From contig CAKSIT010000006.1 in NCBI GenBank assembly GCA_934462925.1, forward strand, positions 1-64,000: DNA of 64,000 nt, written 5' to 3'. The notes beneath the pieces were generated by a model. That model worked only from the letters and a program-made list of their open reading frames with translations, was not told the origin of the DNA and did not search any database. Position 1 is the stretch's first letter; each line of letters starts with the position of its first letter. Positions 15,801 through 24,335 of the stretch are shown one piece after another. Position numbers and translations under genes: made by a program. The DNA comes from an uncultured Oscillospiraceae bacterium. GTDB taxonomy: Bacteria > Bacillota > Clostridia > Oscillospirales > Ruminococcaceae.

Positions 15801-16864
15801 CCCTGCACCTTGTCGTCAACGGCGTGACCCGCGTTTTCCGCGTCGTCGGTGAGCTTGTCTACAAGCCCGCCGAGTACGTCAAGCTCGTCAAGCAGCTTCT
15901 GCACGGTGTCCTTGTCGAAGTCTATGCTGCGGTAGGGTTCCATCTGTCCCGCAATGCCGCCAACGTCTTTTCTGCCGAATATCTCGGCATGGTTTACGCA
16001 GCTGTTTACAAAGCCCGACTGCCTGCCGACGATTCCGCCCACGTTATAGCCGATATGCGGGTAGCCTACCGTGCCGAAGTTCTCGCAGCCCTGTATTATG
16101 CCGTCGGAGTAGCCCGCGATACCGCCCGCGTCCGTCATGGAGGCGGGTTCTTCCGAGGAGATTATGCTGTCCCAGTCTATGTCCTCAATGGAAAGCTTTG
16201 CTTCCGAAGCGGTGGTGTTTACGCTGCAATGGCTTGTGCTGTTTAATATCGTGCCGCTGCTTGTACCCGCAATGCCGCCTGTTTCGTGCGAACCCGTCGC
16301 CGCGCCCGTGGCTTCGCAGCCCGAGATAAGCCCTGTTTTTTCGTTAATGCCGGCAATGCCGCCTACATTGTCCTCGCCCTTGATTTTGCCCGCGAATGTG
16401 CAGTTTACAATGTTACCCGCGTTGCTGCCCGCAATGCCGCCCACGTATTCCGCGCTGCCCTTAGGCTCTACCGTACCCTTTACGGTAAGGTCCTTAACCA
16501 CCGCGCCGCGCTCTATAAAGCGGAAAAGTCCGATATATGAGCCGTCTTTGCTTATGCTGAGTCCCGAAACAGTATGCCCGCCGCCGTCGAACGTGCCGCG
16601 GAATATCGGCACAGGCTCGAACGTGTCCGAAAGCTCTATATCCGCTGAAAGCGCGACGTAAAGCCCGTCGCTGTAGGAGTCAAGGCTGCACGCTTTCGCA
16701 AACGCCGCAAGGTCTGCCGCGCTTGCTATTTCAAGGCGCTGCGCGCCGTCCTGCGCCTTAACGCCCGCCGACGCAGGCGCTGCATATGCGGGGCAGTACG
16801 ACAGGGAGGAAAGCCCGAGCGCAAAAGCCGCCAGTATGGATACTATCCTTTTTGTGTGCTTCAT
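12839..16864 (-). CDS. Large surface protein: GLUG repeats, long helical region, C-terminal TM anchor
   Basis: A 1341-residue exported protein. A signal peptide (about 1-28, ending AYA) leads into a GLUG-type beta region (about 70-310: YVGGIAGSNAGNIVNC, NVGGIAGINEKTGLISGC, NVGGIVGRQSGFVNSC). A very long alpha-helical stretch (about 320-880) follows, with recurring SSALxDIS / AADKINDAID patterns. A second GLUG block (about 900-1080), an InlB-like B-repeat (about 1095-1160) and one TM helix (about 1282-1305) with a Lys/Glu-rich cytosolic tail complete it. Its ATG overlaps the MMPL stop (ATGA), so the two are coupled. The helical part recalls the extracytoplasmic domains of YhgE/Pip-type proteins. 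It is likely an envelope partner of the transporter. Confidence 0.85.
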   Translation of the reverse strand: MKHTKRIVSILAAFALGLSSLSYCPAYAAPASAGVKAQDGAQRLEIASAADLAAFAKACSLDSYSDGLYVALSADIELSDTFEPVPIFRGTFDGGGHTVSGLSISKDGSYIGLFRFIERGAVVKDLTVKGTVEPKGSAEYVGGIAGSNAGNIVNCTFAGKIKGEDNVGGIAGINEKTGLISGCEATGAATGSHETGGIAGTSSGTILNSTSHCSVNTTASEAKLSIEDIDWDSIISSEEPASMTDAGGIAGYSDGIIQGCENFGTVGYPHIGYNVGGIVGRQSGFVNSCVNHAEIFGRKDVGGIAGQMEPYRSIDFDKDTVQKLLDELDVLGGLVDKLTDDAENAGHAVDDKVQGLTWQMDKLRQSADDIADRTENIYNGWADGINEVSARADEALDGLAPALDGFSEALDLMSEFSSALEAAFDSVSAANDDMQNAIDEGKAGLDILNGALDDISSALNDISAAVSDLRKSLGDTDKVQAALTSIISSLKDVNGSVKDVTAALTKIGKACDELEQWLTGSDFKQLGDALSSLGSSMQDVTKALSKMSSALEKIAGSVDAEKMQEGFDELSSAAGDLSKAAVHIAIAIGEASSTTPDTDKIKDELSSAADDVASAANHLSAAADKINDAIDSKQLNEGLSELEKAAGELADALDKAQKAIKDANDAFDKIKDSDVPEDAYDEISKQMKRINSALSSISDSMDDVNDALAEINEQVDLGALGDSLDAISSAASKLSKASDAISSSQKNFDAAADSLSAALDTLAGASEAASDASGYLSDACAAFSDAVDILSDTVHSLADKPVIEFPAADDEYSAAVDGFSNDFAGITNALSSISSTASAQGDVLLDDMREINDELQNIADILQELKDKAMNNDEGGDGVATDVSEDGSTSRQGKALACTNYGGVQGDVNVGGITGSMAIDFDFDPEDDIARNGDTSLSFSYKIRDVIESSANYGEITVKKNYGGGIVGKMDMGAVNACTESGKVTSTAGSYAGGIAGYSTAAIRKCVSRAAISASSYVGGIAGQGLILTDNAALLDVSDCTERAGAIAGYVDFSDDGTELSGNVFVDRGTAGVDGISYAKKAYPVDYEAFAQLAGSAAVISVTFTVDGEELSTVRVEYGGALSESDFPAIPEKEGCFAQWSEFDSSCITYPVVAQAVYTPYVTSIESAQKSEDGFALVLADGVFGDGSTISVETQSSSVFAPDENSELRLVTISCDIPQGSTSRLRFLAPHGKGTTDVMQYVNGAWKSVKFTENGSYLIVEAPSLENGSGSFCVCRRPFEYLTAIIIGGCALVAVINIVLWTILIKKKHSARKAAKQAEKPEEAAQNAEKDSEESKNTVNE

Positions 16865-19401
16865 CTGTCTGCGTCCTCCGTTTCTTCCATTATATCGTCT
16901 ATATCGTCCGTCACCGAGGTTATGTCCTTGATGTGCTTGCCGTCCGAGTCTATGTGGTTTATTATCTGTCGGTCAACGCGGCTTGTCATTTCCTCGGCGG
17001 CGTCGCTTTCAAGCTGCGCGCTTATTTCGCCGTGGACTATACCGCAAATCTGCGCGTCAACGATACCCGAAACATAACCGCGCACGCGGCCGTTCACGCG
17101 CATATAGCCCGAGCGCTTCTGTATAAGGTCGCGGCGCTTCAGCGTGAACGAGGTCTTTTCTATTATCGTGTCGCCAAGCAGCAGTATCTGCGGCAGCACG
17201 AACATTACAAGCCCTATCGAGATAAGCGTGCCGCGCCCTAAGCATATGCCTATCGAGGATATCGCGGGGTCGGACGACAGGAAGCCTATGAGCAGGCCCG
17301 CTATAGCGAGTATAGCGCCCGAGGTGATAATCGTCGGGAACGCCTGATTGAGCGTTTCTACGATAGCGTCTTTTATCGGCATTTCCTTTTTAAGCTCGGT
17401 GTAGCGGCTGGAAATAACTATCGCGTAGTCGATATTCGCGCCCATCTGAATGGAGCTTACGATAAGGTAGCTTAAGAAGAATATGTTGGTGTCCGTGATA
17501 ACTGGGACTGAGAAGTTTATCCATATAGCGCCCTGAATTATCGCGAGCAGCAGCACGGGCAGTCCCGCGGACTTGAACGTGAACACAAGTATAACAAGCA
17601 CGAACAGCAGCGACAGAACGCTTACCATAAGGTTATCCGTGGAGAAGCTCGACGACAGGTCGTAGTCGCTGGTGGAGTCGCCCACAACGTATGAGTTTTC
17701 GGGGTAATACTCGCGTACTACCTCGTGCAGCCTGTCAAGGAACTCAAAGGTCTGCTCGCCCTCCTCGGGAATGTTGGTGTACAGCAGCATACGGCTGTAT
17801 TCGTCGGTTTTCAGTTGCTTTTTCGCGTCGCTCAGCTGGTCGTTAAGGTCGTCAATCTGCTCGTTCATATCGTCGTCGAGCGTGACGTAGCCCTGCTCCT
17901 TTTCATCGTATATAAAGCCGAACATATCAATGAGCGGCACGGCGTAGTTGTTTACGCTGCTCACTATCTGCCCGTAGTTTTCCTGGTTTGCGGCATAGGC
18001 GGCGTAGGCAAGCTGCACCACCTCTATGTCCATGTCCGTAAGCTCCGCAAACTGGCGCGGGGTGAGCGCGTCGGTAAGCACGTAGCCGTCCATTGCCTCA
18101 ATGTTGGCAAGTCCCATCGCGGAGTCTACCTCGTCAAGGCTCTCCATTCGCTCTAGCAGCAGGTGTTCCTTGTTGTAGTCGCCCGCAGGCACGATAACAA
18201 CGACAAGGTTGTCCGAGCCGAACTTGTCGTTTATCTTTTCCTCGGCTATCTGCGAGTCGTTTTTGGTGTAGGTGGAAAGCGTGGAGTAGCCGTAAACGTA
18301 GTTAGTGTTGTTTGAGAGGATAAAGCCCGCGACAAGCAGCACCGCGAAAATGGGCGGCACAACGAAGCGCGTTTTTACGTCAAGCTTGCCGACAGCGGTA
18401 ATGTTTGGTACGAAGTTGCGGTGGTGCGTTTTGTCAATGCCGTTTGAAAAGGACATCAGCAGCCCTGGCATAAGCGTGAACACCGAGAAAATGCTGAAGA
18501 AGATAGCCTTTACAAGCACAAGTCCAAGGTCAAGACCGAGCTTGAACTGCATAAGCATCATCGCTACCATGCCCGAAACCGTGGTAAGGCAGCTCGAGGA
18601 TATCTCGGGGATAGCCTTGCTTAGCGCGGTTATTACCGCCTCGCGCGCGCCCATGCTTACGCGCTCCTCGGTGTAGCGGTTGCACAGGATTATCGCGTAG
18701 TCTATTGCAAGCGCCAGCTGAAGCACTACCGCAATGGAGTTGGACACGAACGATATCTCGCCCAGCAGGAAGTTTGTACCCATGTTGAGCAGCGCCGCCG
18801 CGCCGAAAGTCATCAGCAGCACGGGTATCTCAACGTAGGTGTGCGAGGTGAACAGCAGCACGCCTATGATTATAACAAGCACGATAACGACGACTACCTG
18901 CATTTCCGCCGCTATCGTGTCCGAGCTGCTGTTGCCCACGTCGCTCGATATGTACACGTCGTACGGCTCTAATTGCTGCTTTATCTGTATCATGGCGTCC
19001 TTTGAAATTTGGTCGTCCGTTTCGCCGTCAAAGGTAACGCTAAGCAGCGCAGAGCCGTCCTTGTAGCCGTCCTCGCCGTCCGCTATGGTTACAGAGCTCA
19101 CGCCGTCTATCTTTTCAAGGTCCTCCGCTACTTTCTGCGCGGATTCGAGCGTGATATTGTCGAGCATTATGCTGCCCGTGCCGTATGTCACGAACTGGTC
19201 GTTCATAATGGTAAGTCCCGTGCGGGTTTCGGAGCTGTCGGGCAGGTAGCTTGTTATGTCGTTGTTTACCTGAACCCAGCCTGTCGCTACCGCACAGAAT
19301 ATCCCCGCGATTATATAGAAAAGGTAAAATGCCTTGCGCTTGTCAACGATAAGCGCGGCAACCTTTTCTATAGGCGTCTGCTTTTTCTTCTGCGTACTCA
19401 T
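16861..19401 (-). CDS. MMPL/RND-superfamily transporter
   Basis: An 846-residue membrane protein with the RND layout: TM1, a large extracytoplasmic domain, a TM bundle, then the same again. Both MMPL signature helices are present (LALAIDYAIILCNRYTEER and GANIDYAIVISSRYTEL), with the Asp-Tyr pair typical of proton-driven MMPL proteins. A polar C-terminal tail of about 100 residues (from RDLIQKRSGYMRVNG) is rich in acidic residues and ends EETEDADR. Relatives move lipids or hydrophobic compounds to the outer surface. The substrate is unknown. It is translated together with the GLUG protein, and the leader between promoter and start carries a shortened family B repeat. Confidence 0.9.
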   Translation of the reverse strand: MSTQKKKQTPIEKVAALIVDKRKAFYLFYIIAGIFCAVATGWVQVNNDITSYLPDSSETRTGLTIMNDQFVTYGTGSIMLDNITLESAQKVAEDLEKIDGVSSVTIADGEDGYKDGSALLSVTFDGETDDQISKDAMIQIKQQLEPYDVYISSDVGNSSSDTIAAEMQVVVVIVLVIIIGVLLFTSHTYVEIPVLLMTFGAAALLNMGTNFLLGEISFVSNSIAVVLQLALAIDYAIILCNRYTEERVSMGAREAVITALSKAIPEISSSCLTTVSGMVAMMLMQFKLGLDLGLVLVKAIFFSIFSVFTLMPGLLMSFSNGIDKTHHRNFVPNITAVGKLDVKTRFVVPPIFAVLLVAGFILSNNTNYVYGYSTLSTYTKNDSQIAEEKINDKFGSDNLVVVIVPAGDYNKEHLLLERMESLDEVDSAMGLANIEAMDGYVLTDALTPRQFAELTDMDIEVVQLAYAAYAANQENYGQIVSSVNNYAVPLIDMFGFIYDEKEQGYVTLDDDMNEQIDDLNDQLSDAKKQLKTDEYSRMLLYTNIPEEGEQTFEFLDRLHEVVREYYPENSYVVGDSTSDYDLSSSFSTDNLMVSVLSLLFVLVILVFTFKSAGLPVLLLAIIQGAIWINFSVPVITDTNIFFLSYLIVSSIQMGANIDYAIVISSRYTELKKEMPIKDAIVETLNQAFPTIITSGAILAIAGLLIGFLSSDPAISSIGICLGRGTLISIGLVMFVLPQILLLGDTIIEKTSFTLKRRDLIQKRSGYMRVNGRVRGYVSGIVDAQICGIVHGEISAQLESDAAEEMTSRVDRQIINHIDSDGKHIKDITSVTDDIDDIMEETEDADR

Positions 19402-19421
19402 TTCATCACTCCATTATACTT

Positions 19422-19508
19422 GGTTGCGTCTGAAAACCGCGTTTGAGGAAAAACGTGTGCGGCGCACTCAGCCCGTTTTCCCTTTTCAAACCGTTTTCAG
19501 AGATTCCC
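19422..19508. mobile_element. Repeat family B, shortened copy B3 (about 87 bp)
   Basis: Begins GGTTGCGTCTGAAAACC and ends GGTTTTTAGAGG-like (here CGTTTTCAGAGATTCCC), matching both termini of copies B1 and B2 in the orientation of B2. The central 70 or so bases are missing. Flanking tetranucleotides ACTT and ATTT match at three of four places. It lies in the untranslated leader of the MMPL gene. Confidence 0.65.
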
Positions 19509-19539
19509 ATTTGAATATACAGTTTCCCTGATACCATAG

Positions 19540-19568
19540 ATTATAGCACGGAATTTTCTTCGGTGCAA
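19540..19568 (-). promoter_or_regulatory. Probable promoter of the MMPL-GLUG operon
   Basis: Minus strand: TTGCAC (19568-19563), 17 bp, perfect TATAAT (19545-19540). Transcription would read through repeat B3 before the MMPL start at 19401. Confidence 0.65.
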
Positions 19569-19613
19569 CTGACAATATAGAAGATTTGTCCAAAAAACTA
19601 TTCTGCGCCGGAA

Positions 19614-20753
19614 TCACCCCTCGGAAAGCGCGCGCAGCCGCTCCACGCAACGCGCGGTAAGCTCTGCGGCTGTAAGCGCCTGCTGCATTGTGGTGGAGTG
19701 CGAGAGCGTAAGCCGCAGCGACCCGCGCAGGCGCTCCTCGTCAAGCCCCATTGCGCGCAGCACGTGGGAGCGCGCGCCCGTACCGCCCGCGCACGCAGAG
19801 GCGGAACTGGCGCACACCCCCGCGAGGTCGAGGTTAAGCACAAGGCTTTCGCCCTCAACGCCCTCAAACGAGAAGTTGACGTTGCCGCAAAGGCGCTTTT
19901 CGCGGCTGCCGTTAAGGCGGGCGCGCGGTATGAGCGACAGGCGGTCTATAAGCGCGTCGCGCACTGCTGCGGTACGCGCAGCCTTTTTAGGGATATCCCG
20001 CGCCGCTTCTTCAAGCGCAGCGCCAAGCGCGCACACTGCGGGGACGTTTTCCGTGCCGCTGCGCATTCCGCGCTGCTGCCCGCCGCCGTAAATGTATGGG
20101 GGAAGCTCCGTACCCCTGCGGACGTACAGCAGCCCGCTTCCCTTAAAGCCGCCCAGCTTGTGCGCAGAAAGTGAGAGCATATCCGCGCGCAGCTCCCTCA
20201 GGTCAAGCGGAATGTTCCCCGCCGCCTGCACCGCGTCCGTATGGAACAGCACACCGTGCGCGTCACAGAGCGCTGCTATCTCGTCCACGGGCTGAACAGT
20301 CCCCACCTCGTTGTTGGCGGTCATTATCGTGCAAAGCGCGGTGTCGGGACGCAGCGCGCGCTCAACGTCCTGCGGGGAGATAAGCCCCTCGCCGTCGGGG
20401 AGAACGCGCGTTACCTCATAGCCTCGCCGTTCAAGCTCGGCACAGGCGCTCAGCACGGCGGGGTGTTCTATGGCGCTTGTGACAATGTGCCGCCTGCGCG
20501 GGTCGCGCGCCGCCGCGGAGAACACCGCCCAGTTGTCGCTCTCCGTGCCGCCGCTTGTAAAGAATATCTCCTCGGGCGAAGCGCCGAGCGCCTGCGCGCA
20601 TCGCTCGCGCGCCGCCATTACGGCAAGCGCCGCCTTTCGCCCGTGCGCGTGTATCGAAGCGGGGTTCGCAAAGCACTCCGTAAAAAACGGCGCTGCCGCC
20701 GCCATAGCCGCGGCGCTTACGGGGGCGCTTGCCGCGTAGTCAAGATAAATCAT
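19614..20753 (-). CDS. Cysteine desulfurase (NifS/IscS-like, PLP enzyme)
   Basis: A 379-residue class V aminotransferase-fold enzyme that takes sulfur from cysteine for iron-sulfur clusters or thio-modification of tRNA. Visible motifs are the N-terminus MIYLDYAASAPVS, FTSGGTESDN, the PLP lysine in LSAHKLGGFKGSGLLY (near residue 200), RSGTENVPAV and the catalytic cysteine loop SSASACAGG (near 328). No IscU or MnmA gene is adjacent, so its sulfur acceptor is unclear. It follows dtd by 51 bp, with a hairpin between that could lower its expression relative to upstream genes. AAGGAGAACGCT precedes the ATG. Confidence 0.9.
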   Translation of the reverse strand: MIYLDYAASAPVSAAAMAAAAPFFTECFANPASIHAHGRKAALAVMAARERCAQALGASPEEIFFTSGGTESDNWAVFSAAARDPRRRHIVTSAIEHPAVLSACAELERRGYEVTRVLPDGEGLISPQDVERALRPDTALCTIMTANNEVGTVQPVDEIAALCDAHGVLFHTDAVQAAGNIPLDLRELRADMLSLSAHKLGGFKGSGLLYVRRGTELPPYIYGGGQQRGMRSGTENVPAVCALGAALEEAARDIPKKAARTAAVRDALIDRLSLIPRARLNGSREKRLCGNVNFSFEGVEGESLVLNLDLAGVCASSASACAGGTGARSHVLRAMGLDEERLRGSLRLTLSHSTTMQQALTAAELTARCVERLRALSEG

Positions 20754-20766
20754 AGCGTTCTCCTTG

Positions 20767-20803
20767 AAAAGCTGTGCGGCTGTCCGAAAAACAGCCGCGC
20801 AGC
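20767..20803 (-). terminator. Intercistronic hairpin between dtd and the cysteine desulfurase gene
   Basis: Minus strand stem CTGCGCGGCTGT / ACAGCCGCACAG (one mismatch region) followed by only CTTTTC. It may act as a partial terminator or an mRNA-stability element rather than a full stop. Confidence 0.5.
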
Positions 20804-20804
20804 G

Positions 20805-21239
20805 TTATTCCAGTATAATGGTAAAAGGTCCATCGTTCAGCAGCTCCACTTTCATGTCCGCGCCGAAAACGCCCGTTTCCACCTGCGGGACTTCTTTGCG
20901 GCAAAGCTCCACAAAGTACTCGTAAAGGCGGTTCGCCTCCTCGGGGGGCTTAACGCCGCCGAAAAAGGGGCGGTTGCCGCTTGTGCAGTCCGCGTAAAGC
21001 GTAAACTGCGACACAACGAGAAGCGCTCCCCCCACGTCCTTAAGCGAGAGGTTGGTTTTGCCCTGCGCGTCCTCGAATATCCTGAGCTTTACAAGCTTTG
21101 CCGCAAGGCGCTCGCAGTCCTTTTCGGTATCGTCTGCGCCAACGCCCAGCAGCACGAGAAATCCCCTGCCTATGCAGCCCGAGGGCGTGCCGTTGGCTAT
21201 AACGCTCGCGCGCTCCACGCGCTGAATAACAAGTTTCAT
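20805..21239 (-). CDS. dtd: D-aminoacyl-tRNA deacylase
   Basis: This 144-residue enzyme removes D-amino acids (and glycine from tRNA-Ala) from mischarged tRNA, a translation proofreading step. The family motifs SQFTLYA (near residue 79) and NDGPFTI near the C-terminus (the usual form is N-x-GPVT) are present, as is the N-terminus [13 protein letters not shown]. The family length is 145-150. Its ATG overlaps the stop of the TPM gene (ATGA), so it is translated by coupling. Confidence 0.93.
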   Translation of the reverse strand: MKLVIQRVERASVIANGTPSGCIGRGFLVLLGVGADDTEKDCERLAAKLVKLRIFEDAQGKTNLSLKDVGGALLVVSQFTLYADCTSGNRPFFGGVKPPEEANRLYEYFVELCRKEVPQVETGVFGADMKVELLNDGPFTIILE

Positions 21240-22504
21240 CTTCTTCTGCCTCCTCCGCCGCCGTGGCTGCTGTGGCTGCTGCTGTGGTGTCCGCCGCCCC
21301 CGCTGTGATGCCCGCCGCTGCGGTGCGAGCTGCTGCTGCTAGTGTTTATGCACATGGTGGACTGCCGCAGGAACACGTCGCTTTTGTGCGTGACGCGGGT
21401 TCTCTGCTTGTCAAAGTAAACCGCGGCGCTAAGCGGCTTTTTCCTTTTGTAGCCCGATGAAAGTATGCCCATTATGACAAGCGTAGCAAGCACGGCGAAT
21501 ACCGTCGGCGCAACGAACATCGATATAATGCTGCGGTCGTCCGAGTGGTCCGAGGAGTGATACTCAAACGTGTAATGCCCCGACGAGCTGCCCGCTGTAG
21601 ACTTGCTGTAATCGCTCAGCGCCCCGCAGAACGCGTTTATCGCGCCGTAGTAGTTGTCGTCGCCCAGTACGTCGTAAACGCGGTCGAATATGCTGTCCGT
21701 GCGTGTGTTGAACATATCCTGCGCCGCTCCGCAGGTGGATATCCAGTCAACGTAATTCATGTTTGAGCGGTCGTTGTTAAAGAGCAGCACAACAGCGTTC
21801 GCGCCGAAGCCGAAGCTTTCGTCAAGAAAATCGTCGGCGTAGCCGCGGTCGCTTTTGCCGCCTAAGTCGTCCGTTATAACAACGCCCACGTTGCAGCCGA
21901 TTTCGTTCGCGGTCTGCTCCATGGCGGCGGTAAGGGAAGCTTTGTCGCTCTCCGAAAGCACGCCCTGCAGGTCTGAGAGCCGCGCGGTATACGCGGTATC
22001 CGCCTCGGCGGCAGCGCCCGTCATAAGCTCCTCAACCTTGTCGCAGTACGCAAGCGAAGCGCCTTTCCAGCCGCTGCTGTCAAGCCCGCTGTAAACCGCG
22101 TTCAAAACCGTGCTGCTCTTTTCGCCCACGGGCTTTGAGCATTTGCCCGAAGCTGACAGCGAGTCGTCGTAATCGTGCTGCGTGTTTGTTGCAAGGAATA
22201 GCGCCACGGTGTCGCTTTCCCTGCCGAAGTTCGCGTCGATAAGCTTTTCGGTATGGGCGCGCTCGTTGTCGGCGTTAATGTTTTCGCCTATGTTGAGGAT
22301 TATGTTGCATTGAGCGTTCTGCGCGGCCTGCTGCATACGCTCGTAAACCTCCTGCGTTTCAACGGTGGTGAGAAAGCCGATTTCGTCAATAAGCAGGGCG
22401 GTGTATTCCTCCGCGCTTACGGGCAGCGCAAGAGCCGCCGCGCATATCATAAGGCAAAGCGCCGCGCAGAGCGCCCTTTTCGTAAGCGCAACAAGCTTAT
22501 GCAA
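21236..22504 (-). CDS. TPM-domain membrane protein, YdjH-like
   Basis: A 422-residue exported protein. The start is the TTG at 22504 ([12 protein letters not shown]), seven bases after GGAGG and 8 bp inside the zinc-ribbon gene. A signal sequence ends near PVSA, then come TPM-type domains ([26 protein letters not shown] and, after residue 165, a second one with [18 protein letters not shown]). One TM helix lies near residue 340, followed by a His/Ser/Gly-rich tail common in TPM proteins. Together with the upstream zinc-ribbon gene it forms a YdjG/YdjH-type pair; a second pair lies at 45.8-47.6 kb. Confidence 0.75.
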   Translation of the reverse strand: MHKLVALTKRALCAALCLMICAAALALPVSAEEYTALLIDEIGFLTTVETQEVYERMQQAAQNAQCNIILNIGENINADNERAHTEKLIDANFGRESDTVALFLATNTQHDYDDSLSASGKCSKPVGEKSSTVLNAVYSGLDSSGWKGASLAYCDKVEELMTGAAAEADTAYTARLSDLQGVLSESDKASLTAAMEQTANEIGCNVGVVITDDLGGKSDRGYADDFLDESFGFGANAVVLLFNNDRSNMNYVDWISTCGAAQDMFNTRTDSIFDRVYDVLGDDNYYGAINAFCGALSDYSKSTAGSSSGHYTFEYHSSDHSDDRSIISMFVAPTVFAVLATLVIMGILSSGYKRKKPLSAAVYFDKQRTRVTHKSDVFLRQSTMCINTSSSSSHRSGGHHSGGGGHHSSSHSSHGGGGGRRR

Positions 22505-23582
22505 AGAAACCACCTCCGAAAAATAGCGCCACAAGCTCCACTATCGCAAAAACGCCCAGACCTATAAGAAAACGCTTAAGGCGGCTTATCGGCAGCTCGC
22601 CGAACATTGCGCCCGTCTGTCCGTTCATAACAAAGGCGTAGTCCTTGCCCCTGTAGTTGTAGTTTAAGAACCACACGGGCAGCAGCGCGTAAACGTAGGT
22701 AGGCTGCCTGTAGCCGAGCGTTGTCTGCTGCACGGTGAGCTTGGTGTACTCGGGCGCGGCGCTTTTCAGCATTTCCGCCGCCGCCTGCTTAATGCGCTCG
22801 TCAATGCGCACCGCCGCCTCCTCGCGGGTGACGTCGTACTTTTCCGCCGCCTTGCCCGAAAGGTAGGACATGGAAAAGGGCTTCAGCCCCGAGTAATTGA
22901 ACGGCTCTATAGCCTCCATAAGCGAGTCGTCAATGCGCTTTGAGCCGTCGCACGGCACGCGAATGAAAATCATCTCGCCGCCGCGCTCAACGCGGTATAC
23001 CTTTGTTTTTATGTAGGTAGACCCGCCGCTCCTGTAGCGCGTTTCTATCTGCCCCTCGCCCGTGATTGAAGCGCACGCGACGCCGCTTTTAAGCCAGTAG
23101 GGAACGTAAAGCGCAGAGATGTTGCTTATCTGCGCCTCGTCCTTAAACCCGCGCGGCAGCAGCAGCTTACCCTTTATGTACTCGCGGAAGCTTTTCTCGG
23201 CGTGTTCGCGCGTCGTGGCAAAGGGGATTATCATATCGGGCTTGTATTCGCCTGAAAGCCTGCCTGTGAGAATAACGGGCGTGTGGCAGAAATGGCAGCG
23301 CGTTGACGCGGTAAGGCTGTCGCATATAACGCCCGCGCCGCAGTTGGGGCAGCTGTAAAGCGCGCTCTGCCCCGAAAACTCCTCGTCCTGCTGTTGCTGC
23401 GCGTTGAGCTGCGGCTCGTTTTTGTCAAGGCTCATGCCCTCGTTTCCCGCAAAAATGCTCTTTATCTGCTCCTCGGTGAACGTGCTGTCGCAGTAGTAGC
23501 AGCGGAAATTCCCCGCGCCCTCGTCAAACTCGAGCGCGGCGGCGCAGTTGGGGCATTGATAGGTGACGGTCTTTATATCCAT
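22497..23582 (-). CDS. Double zinc-ribbon membrane protein, YdjG-like
   Basis: A 361-residue protein with two N-terminal TFIIB-type zinc ribbons (CPNC..CYYC at about residues 10-32, CPNC..CHFC at about 75-98), a long soluble domain (PDMIIPFATTREHAEKSFREYIKGKLLLP, then ALYVPYWL) and a C-terminal transmembrane segment near 340-360. The same order occurs in the protein at 46562-47647, and they share motifs such as PFxxxxExA...LLPxxFK, ALYVPxWL, VPxDGSxxxDDSLMExIEPF and MNGQTG. B. subtilis YdjG is the model: it works with YdjH in membrane stress. It overlaps the next gene by 8 bp. Confidence 0.78.
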   Translation of the reverse strand: MDIKTVTYQCPNCAAALEFDEGAGNFRCYYCDSTFTEEQIKSIFAGNEGMSLDKNEPQLNAQQQQDEEFSGQSALYSCPNCGAGVICDSLTASTRCHFCHTPVILTGRLSGEYKPDMIIPFATTREHAEKSFREYIKGKLLLPRGFKDEAQISNISALYVPYWLKSGVACASITGEGQIETRYRSGGSTYIKTKVYRVERGGEMIFIRVPCDGSKRIDDSLMEAIEPFNYSGLKPFSMSYLSGKAAEKYDVTREEAAVRIDERIKQAAAEMLKSAAPEYTKLTVQQTTLGYRQPTYVYALLPVWFLNYNYRGKDYAFVMNGQTGAMFGELPISRLKRFLIGLGVFAIVELVALFFGGGFFA

Positions 23583-23614
23583 GCTTTCTCCTTATCCTAC
23601 GCGTGATGTACGCT

Positions 23615-24322
23615 TCAGCGAACGACGATATCGCCGAGCGCCCTGCCTATGCTTTCGCTTACGAGAACGTCCGCGAACGCGTCTGCGGGCGTGGGGCTTT
23701 TGTTTATCACGGCGGTTGCGCCCGCAAAGCCCCTTACAAGCCCCGCCGCGGGGTACACCGCAAGCGAAGTGCCGCCGATTATAAGCGTATCCGCTGCGGC
23801 AATTTCCTCCTCCGCGCGGGTGAGCGCGGCGTTGTCGAGCGGTTCTTCGTAAAGCACAACGTCGGGTTTTATCCTGCCGCCGCATTTGCAGCGCGGAACG
23901 CCCTCGCCGTCCATCACGGCGCTTAAGCCGTAAAGCGCGCGGCACTTCTCGCAGTAATTGCGGTGAACGCTGCCGTGAAGCTCTATAACGTTCCTGCTGC
24001 CCGCCGCGTAGTGCAGCCCGTCTATGTTCTGCGTGATAACGCACGACAGCCTGCCCGCCCGTTCAAGCTCGGCGAGCTTGTAGTGCGCGGCGTTTGGCTT
24101 CGCTTCGGGGAAAATCATCTTTTCGCGGTAGAACCGCCAGAACTCCTCCGTATGCGAAAGGTAAAACGAGTGGCTTATGATGGTTTCGGGCGGGTATTTG
24201 TATTTTTGGTTATACAGCCCGTCCGCGCTGCGAAAGTCGGGAATGCCGCTTTCGGTGGAAACGCCCGCGCCGCCGAAGAACACAATTCGGCGCGAGGAAT
24301 CGATAAGCTCCTGCAATGTCAT
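23615..24322 (-). CDS. NAD-dependent protein deacetylase, sirtuin (Sir2) family
   Basis: A 235-residue cytoplasmic sirtuin that removes acyl groups from protein lysines using NAD. It has the NAD-binding GAGVSTESGIPDFRS (about residues 18-32), the catalytic TQNIDGLH and ELHGSVH (the base is His), and a Cys4 zinc site (CEKC...CKCGG). Tyr and Arg of the CobB desuccinylase type are not obvious, so deacetylation is the best guess. It lies 14 bp after the two-TM gene and 33 bp before the zinc-ribbon gene, in the same operon. Confidence 0.92.
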   Translation of the reverse strand: MTLQELIDSSRRIVFFGGAGVSTESGIPDFRSADGLYNQKYKYPPETIISHSFYLSHTEEFWRFYREKMIFPEAKPNAAHYKLAELERAGRLSCVITQNIDGLHYAAGSRNVIELHGSVHRNYCEKCRALYGLSAVMDGEGVPRCKCGGRIKPDVVLYEEPLDNAALTRAEEEIAAADTLIIGGTSLAVYPAAGLVRGFAGATAVINKSPTPADAFADVLVSESIGRALGDIVVR

Positions 24323-24335
24323 AGGAACGCTCCTT

